From: Accumulibacter sp.
GTDB lineage: Bacteria > Pseudomonadota > Gammaproteobacteria > Burkholderiales > Rhodocyclaceae
NCBI GenBank assembly: GCA_031274075.1
Contig: JAISQQ010000163.1
Span: 1 to 7,484, forward strand
Length of the DNA: 7,484 nucleotides
Reading direction: 5' to 3'
In this document: in pieces, positions 5,203-7,484 of the stretch
Layout: each line of letters starts with the position of its first letter
Position numbering within the stretch: position 1 is the stretch's first letter
Made by a program: the position numbers and the translations under genes
Notes under the pieces: model-generated
Told to the model about the DNA's origin: nothing
The model's input: the letters and a program-made list of their open reading frames with translations, nothing else
Databases searched by the model: none

Positions 5203-6453
5203 CTACGCTTCCTGCCGCCTCGCCTTCGCCGCCAGAATCAGTCCGGCGACGGCCAACGCTCCGGTGAGTCCGGCGACGGCTGGCCAGCCGCCGTGCTGCC
5301 AGAACCAACCGCCCACCGAGCCGACGATGCTCGATCCCAGGTAGTAGAACAGCAGGTAGAGCGACGCCGCATGGCCTTTGAATTCGCCGGCCAGGGGGCC
5401 GATCGAGCCGCTGGCCACCGAATGTACGATGAAAAAGCCGATGGTCATCAGCACGATGCCGCCAAAGACCGCCGCCAGCGAATCGGGCAAGGTCGCCAGG
5501 ATGCCAAGCAGCATCGTCAGGAAGCCCGACATGAGCAGCGGGCGGCGTCCAAAGCGGTCGGCCAGCGCGCCCGAAACCGACGACGAGAGCATGCCGAAGC
5601 TGTACACCAGGAAAATCATGCTGATCGCCGTCTGTCCCAGGAAATAAGGCGCTTCCGAAAGCCGGAAAACGGCGTAGTTGAACAGGGTCACGAAAACACT
5701 GGTGATCAGGAACCCGTAGGCGTAGATGCGAAGCAGCCCACGGTTGACGAGATGGCTTTTCCAGGCCCGCAGGTGAAACGCGAGATTGAACCCCGGCCGG
5801 GGAACGAAATTCCGGGAAGGCGGGAGCAGTCTCAGGAAACCGATGGCCGCCGCGAGGCACAGCACGCCAAGGATGCCGAGCGCCATGCGCCAGGAGGTGA
5901 ATTCGGTCAGTAACCCCATGAAGATACGGCCCATCATGCCGCCAAAGGCGGTTCCGGCGACGTAGAGTCCCATTGCCTTGCCCAGATTGGCCGGCTCGAT
6001 TTCCTCGGACAGGTAGGCAATCGCCACCGCCGGCACGCCGCCGATGACGAAGCCTTCGACGGTCCGCGCCGCCAGCAGCCCGAACCAGCCCGGCGCGACC
6101 GCCGCCGCGACGTTGCAGACCGCGGCCAGCGCCAGCGAACAGAACATCAGTCCCCTCCGGCCGAGCGCCTGCGAGAACGCGCCCGCCAAAACGATGGATA
6201 CGGCGAGCGGACCGGTGGTCAGCGACAGCGCGAGCGAACTCTCCGCCGGACCGACGCCGAAGTCGCCGGCAAACGCAGGGAGTAGCGGTTGCACACAATA
6301 GATGAGGGAAAAACAGGCGAACCCGGCGAGGAACAGCGCCAGGCCGGCGTGGCGGTATTCGGCGCTGCCGAAGCGTATCCATCGCGGCGCGGATGGGTTT
6401 TCGGGCGTATCGGGCGTATCTGGCATATCGGGAACAGGGGGTGCGGAAGACAT
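5203..6453 (-). CDS. MFS exporter, YnfM-like
   Basis: The product is a 416-residue inner-membrane transporter of the major facilitator superfamily with about twelve hydrophobic segments, and probably a proton-driven exporter. Sequence blocks resemble E. coli YnfM as I remember it: LALFLAGFACFSLIYCVQP (39-57), AIAYLSEEIEP (144-154) and FYYLGSSIVGSVGGWFWQ (369-386). The loop motif A is degenerate in the first half (GAFSQALGRRG, 91-101, lacking the usual Asp) and good in the second half (SGALADRFGRRPLL, 294-307). Residues 1-28 form a Pro-rich cytosolic tail that includes PDTPDTP, encoded by a 9-bp tandem repeat. The frame is open to 6537, but I chose ATG 6453. A promoter with TATACT at 6486-6491 would start transcription near 6479, inside any longer version. 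The Shine-Dalgarno is weak. The gene diverges from a LysR regulator, as ynfM does from ynfL. The substrate is unknown. Confidence 0.93.
   Translation of the reverse strand: MSSAPPVPDMPDTPDTPENPSAPRWIRFGSAEYRHAGLALFLAGFACFSLIYCVQPLLPAFAGDFGVGPAESSLALSLTTGPLAVSIVLAGAFSQALGRRGLMFCSLALAAVCNVAAAVAPGWFGLLAARTVEGFVIGGVPAVAIAYLSEEIEPANLGKAMGLYVAGTAFGGMMGRIFMGLLTEFTSWRMALGILGVLCLAAAIGFLRLLPPSRNFVPRPGFNLAFHLRAWKSHLVNRGLLRIYAYGFLITSVFVTLFNYAVFRLSEAPYFLGQTAISMIFLVYSFGMLSSSVSGALADRFGRRPLLMSGFLTMLLGILATLPDSLAAVFGGIVLMTIGFFIVHSVASGSIGPLAGEFKGHAASLYLLFYYLGSSIVGSVGGWFWQHGGWPAVAGLTGALAVAGLILAAKARRQEA
6403..6429. repeat. Three tandem 9-bp units in the MFS gene
   Basis: GGGCGTATC occurs at 6403-6411 and 6412-6420, followed by TGGCATATC (6421-6429, two changes). 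Because the unit is a multiple of three, copy-number changes keep the frame. On the minus strand it encodes the Pro-Asp-(Thr/Met) repeats of the exporter's N-terminal tail. Confidence 0.7.
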
Positions 6454-6485
6454 GGCTCGGTTGGCGCTGGGTTTGATCTGGAACG

Positions 6486-6515
6486 AGTATATCCACGCGC
6501 CTTCCATATTTCCAA
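6486..6515 (-). promoter_or_regulatory. Candidate promoter of the MFS gene
   Basis: On the minus strand TTGGAA (plus coordinates 6510-6515, 4/6 to the -35) and TATACT (6486-6491, 5/6 to the -10) are separated by 18 bases. The start of transcription would be near 6479, about 26 bases before ATG 6453. The LysR-type dyad 6519-6533 sits directly upstream, the place expected for an activator of this promoter. Confidence 0.5.
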
Positions 6516-6518
6516 TAT

Positions 6519-6533
6519 ATACTGCATGCGTAT
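6519..6533. promoter_or_regulatory. LysR-type T-N11-A operator candidate
   Basis: ATAC-TGCATGC-GTAT is a perfect four-base dyad around a seven-base centre, giving the T-N11-A pattern (T6520, A6532) that LysR-type regulators recognise. It lies in the 102-base gap between the divergent starts 6453 and 6556, upstream of the MFS -35 box and about 23 bases before the LysR start codon. Binding there could activate the exporter and repress the regulator's own gene. Confidence 0.55.
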
Positions 6534-6555
6534 TCAATCTCTTTTACGAATATCG

Positions 6556-7458
6556 ATGGAGCTACGGCACCTCCGTTACTTTCTGGCGATCGCCGAAGAA
6601 GGAAACTTCACCCGCGCCGCCGCGCGCCTGGGCATCGGCCAGCCGCCGCTGAGCCAGCAAATCAAGGATCTGGAAACCGAAGTCGGCGTCCGGCTCTTCC
6701 ACCGCGTCCCGCACGGCGCGGAACTCACCGAGGCGGGACGCGCCTTTCTGGAAGGCGTGAAAGGCATCCCATCGCGGACGGTCGACGCGGTCCGCGCCGC
6801 CCAGCGCGCCTCCCGCGGCGAGACCGGGCGGCTCAGCCTCGGCTTCACCGGCACCGCCGTCCTGAACCCCATCGTTCCGGCGTGCGTCCGGGAATTCCGG
6901 CGCGCTTATCCCGAGGTCGAAATCAGCTTCGACGAGGCCAATTCGATCGCGTTGCTGGCCGGTCTGCTGGACGGGCGGCTCGACGTGGCCATCCTGCGGC
7001 CGAGCGGATCGGACCCTCCGGAACTCGACTACCACACGCTGGCCGTCGAGACGCTGGTGGCCGTCCTGCCGGCCGCGCATCCCCGCGCCCAGGATAAAGG
7101 CGCCATCGATCTCGCCAGCCTGCGGGACGAGCCGATGATCCTGACGCCCCGCGCGATCGGAACCAGCCTGCACGACGCGGCGCTGGCCGCTTGCCGGAAC
7201 GCCGGTTTCGAGCCGAGGCTCGGACAGCCCGCGCCGCAGATCGCCTCCATTCTCTCGCTCGTTTCCGCCGAACAGGGCGTATCGCTGGTCCCCGAATACA
7301 TGCGGCAATTCAATATCGCGGGAGTCGTCTTCAGGAAGATTCACGGTACGCCGCCGACCGTGGGACTGGCCATCGCGCTGCAACGAACCCGCCCGCCGCG
7401 CCCGGCGAACAACTTCGTCGCCCTGGCGCGATCGATCAGCCCGTATAGCTTGGAGTGA
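6556..7458 (+). CDS. LysR-family transcriptional regulator
   Basis: The product has 300 residues, the usual LysR length. An N-terminal winged helix-turn-helix spans about residues 1-60: MELRHLRYFLAIAEEGNFTR, then AAARLGIGQPPLSQQIKDLE and VGVRLFHR. A linker helix and a periplasmic-binding-protein-like effector domain follow (about 90-300), with the GRLSLGFTGTAVLNPIVP strand, DVAILRPS and LVSAEQGVSLVPEYM. The N-terminus closely follows the YnfL/BenM/CatR-like subgroup. The frame is open well upstream, and ATG 6526 is an alternative, but ATG 6556 gives the standard MELRHLRYF beginning, and 6526 would lie inside the operator dyad. No clear Shine-Dalgarno is visible for either. The gene is divergent from the MFS exporter, so it most likely controls that gene in response to an effector that may be the exported compound or a relative. 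The effector cannot be told from sequence. Confidence 0.95.
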   Translation: MELRHLRYFLAIAEEGNFTRAAARLGIGQPPLSQQIKDLETEVGVRLFHRVPHGAELTEAGRAFLEGVKGIPSRTVDAVRAAQRASRGETGRLSLGFTGTAVLNPIVPACVREFRRAYPEVEISFDEANSIALLAGLLDGRLDVAILRPSGSDPPELDYHTLAVETLVAVLPAAHPRAQDKGAIDLASLRDEPMILTPRAIGTSLHDAALAACRNAGFEPRLGQPAPQIASILSLVSAEQGVSLVPEYMRQFNIAGVVFRKIHGTPPTVGLAIALQRTRPPRPANNFVALARSISPYSLE

Positions 7459-7484
7459 GCGAAGCGAACCCCAACGCAAAGCCC
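7459..7484. other. Start of a possible palindromic repeat after the LysR gene
   Basis: The 26 bases to the window end include GAGCGAAGCGAACCCCAACG. Similar sequences are, to my knowledge, one arm of common intergenic palindromes in GC-rich proteobacteria. The second arm would lie beyond the window, so this is only a suggestion. Confidence 0.2.

Noticed and set aside
6562..7479. Minus-strand frame opposite the LysR gene
   Set aside because: The opposite strand encodes a full-length LysR protein; the antisense frame lacks domain features.

Overview
The window is bacterial chromosomal DNA of mixed composition. Most genes are GC-rich (row 961-1020 has 40 G+C of 60), with embedded AT-rich patches (row 61-120 has 21, row 4201-4260 has 20, row 4321-4380 has 19). 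The gene content, the Shine-Dalgarno sites and the dense REP-like intergenic palindromes fit a proteobacterium. A beta- or gammaproteobacterium is my inference; nothing here fixes the genus.

Layout from left to right: (1) at 1-230, minus strand, the N-terminal part of an AT-rich, unrecognised membrane protein cut by the window edge. (2) At 559-1921, two overlapping plus-strand genes, a Memo-like protein and an AMMECR1-domain protein. After 617 bp packed with palindromic repeats comes the PflA-like radical SAM enzyme at 2539-3639. These are the three parts of the AmmeMemoRadiSam system, a widely conserved trio named for its co-occurrence, with an incompletely understood reaction. (3) At 3836-4648, an AT-rich SAM-dependent methyltransferase with N-terminal CxxC pairs. 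It is followed by a 26-bp-arm inverted repeat and by an apparent broken membrane-protein gene (4774-5127) with two in-frame stops. (4) At 5203-7458, a GC-rich divergent pair, a YnfM-like MFS exporter on the minus strand and a LysR regulator on the plus strand. Their shared promoter region holds a T-N11-A palindrome.

How the parts may work together: the AmmeMemoRadiSam proteins probably act in one pathway. A radical SAM enzyme makes or modifies something that a Memo metal-site protein and the AMMECR1 protein also handle. The LysR protein most likely controls the exporter and itself through the dyad between them. The methyltransferase shows no functional link to either block and looks acquired.

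The most distinctive structural signal is a family of short inverted repeats sharing the 18-mer GGAATCAATCGTGGTCTG (305-322 and 4703-4720), with a related half-site at 5164-5176. These sit at the junctions between AT-rich and GC-rich DNA. I see no tRNA, rRNA, CRISPR array or transposase gene.
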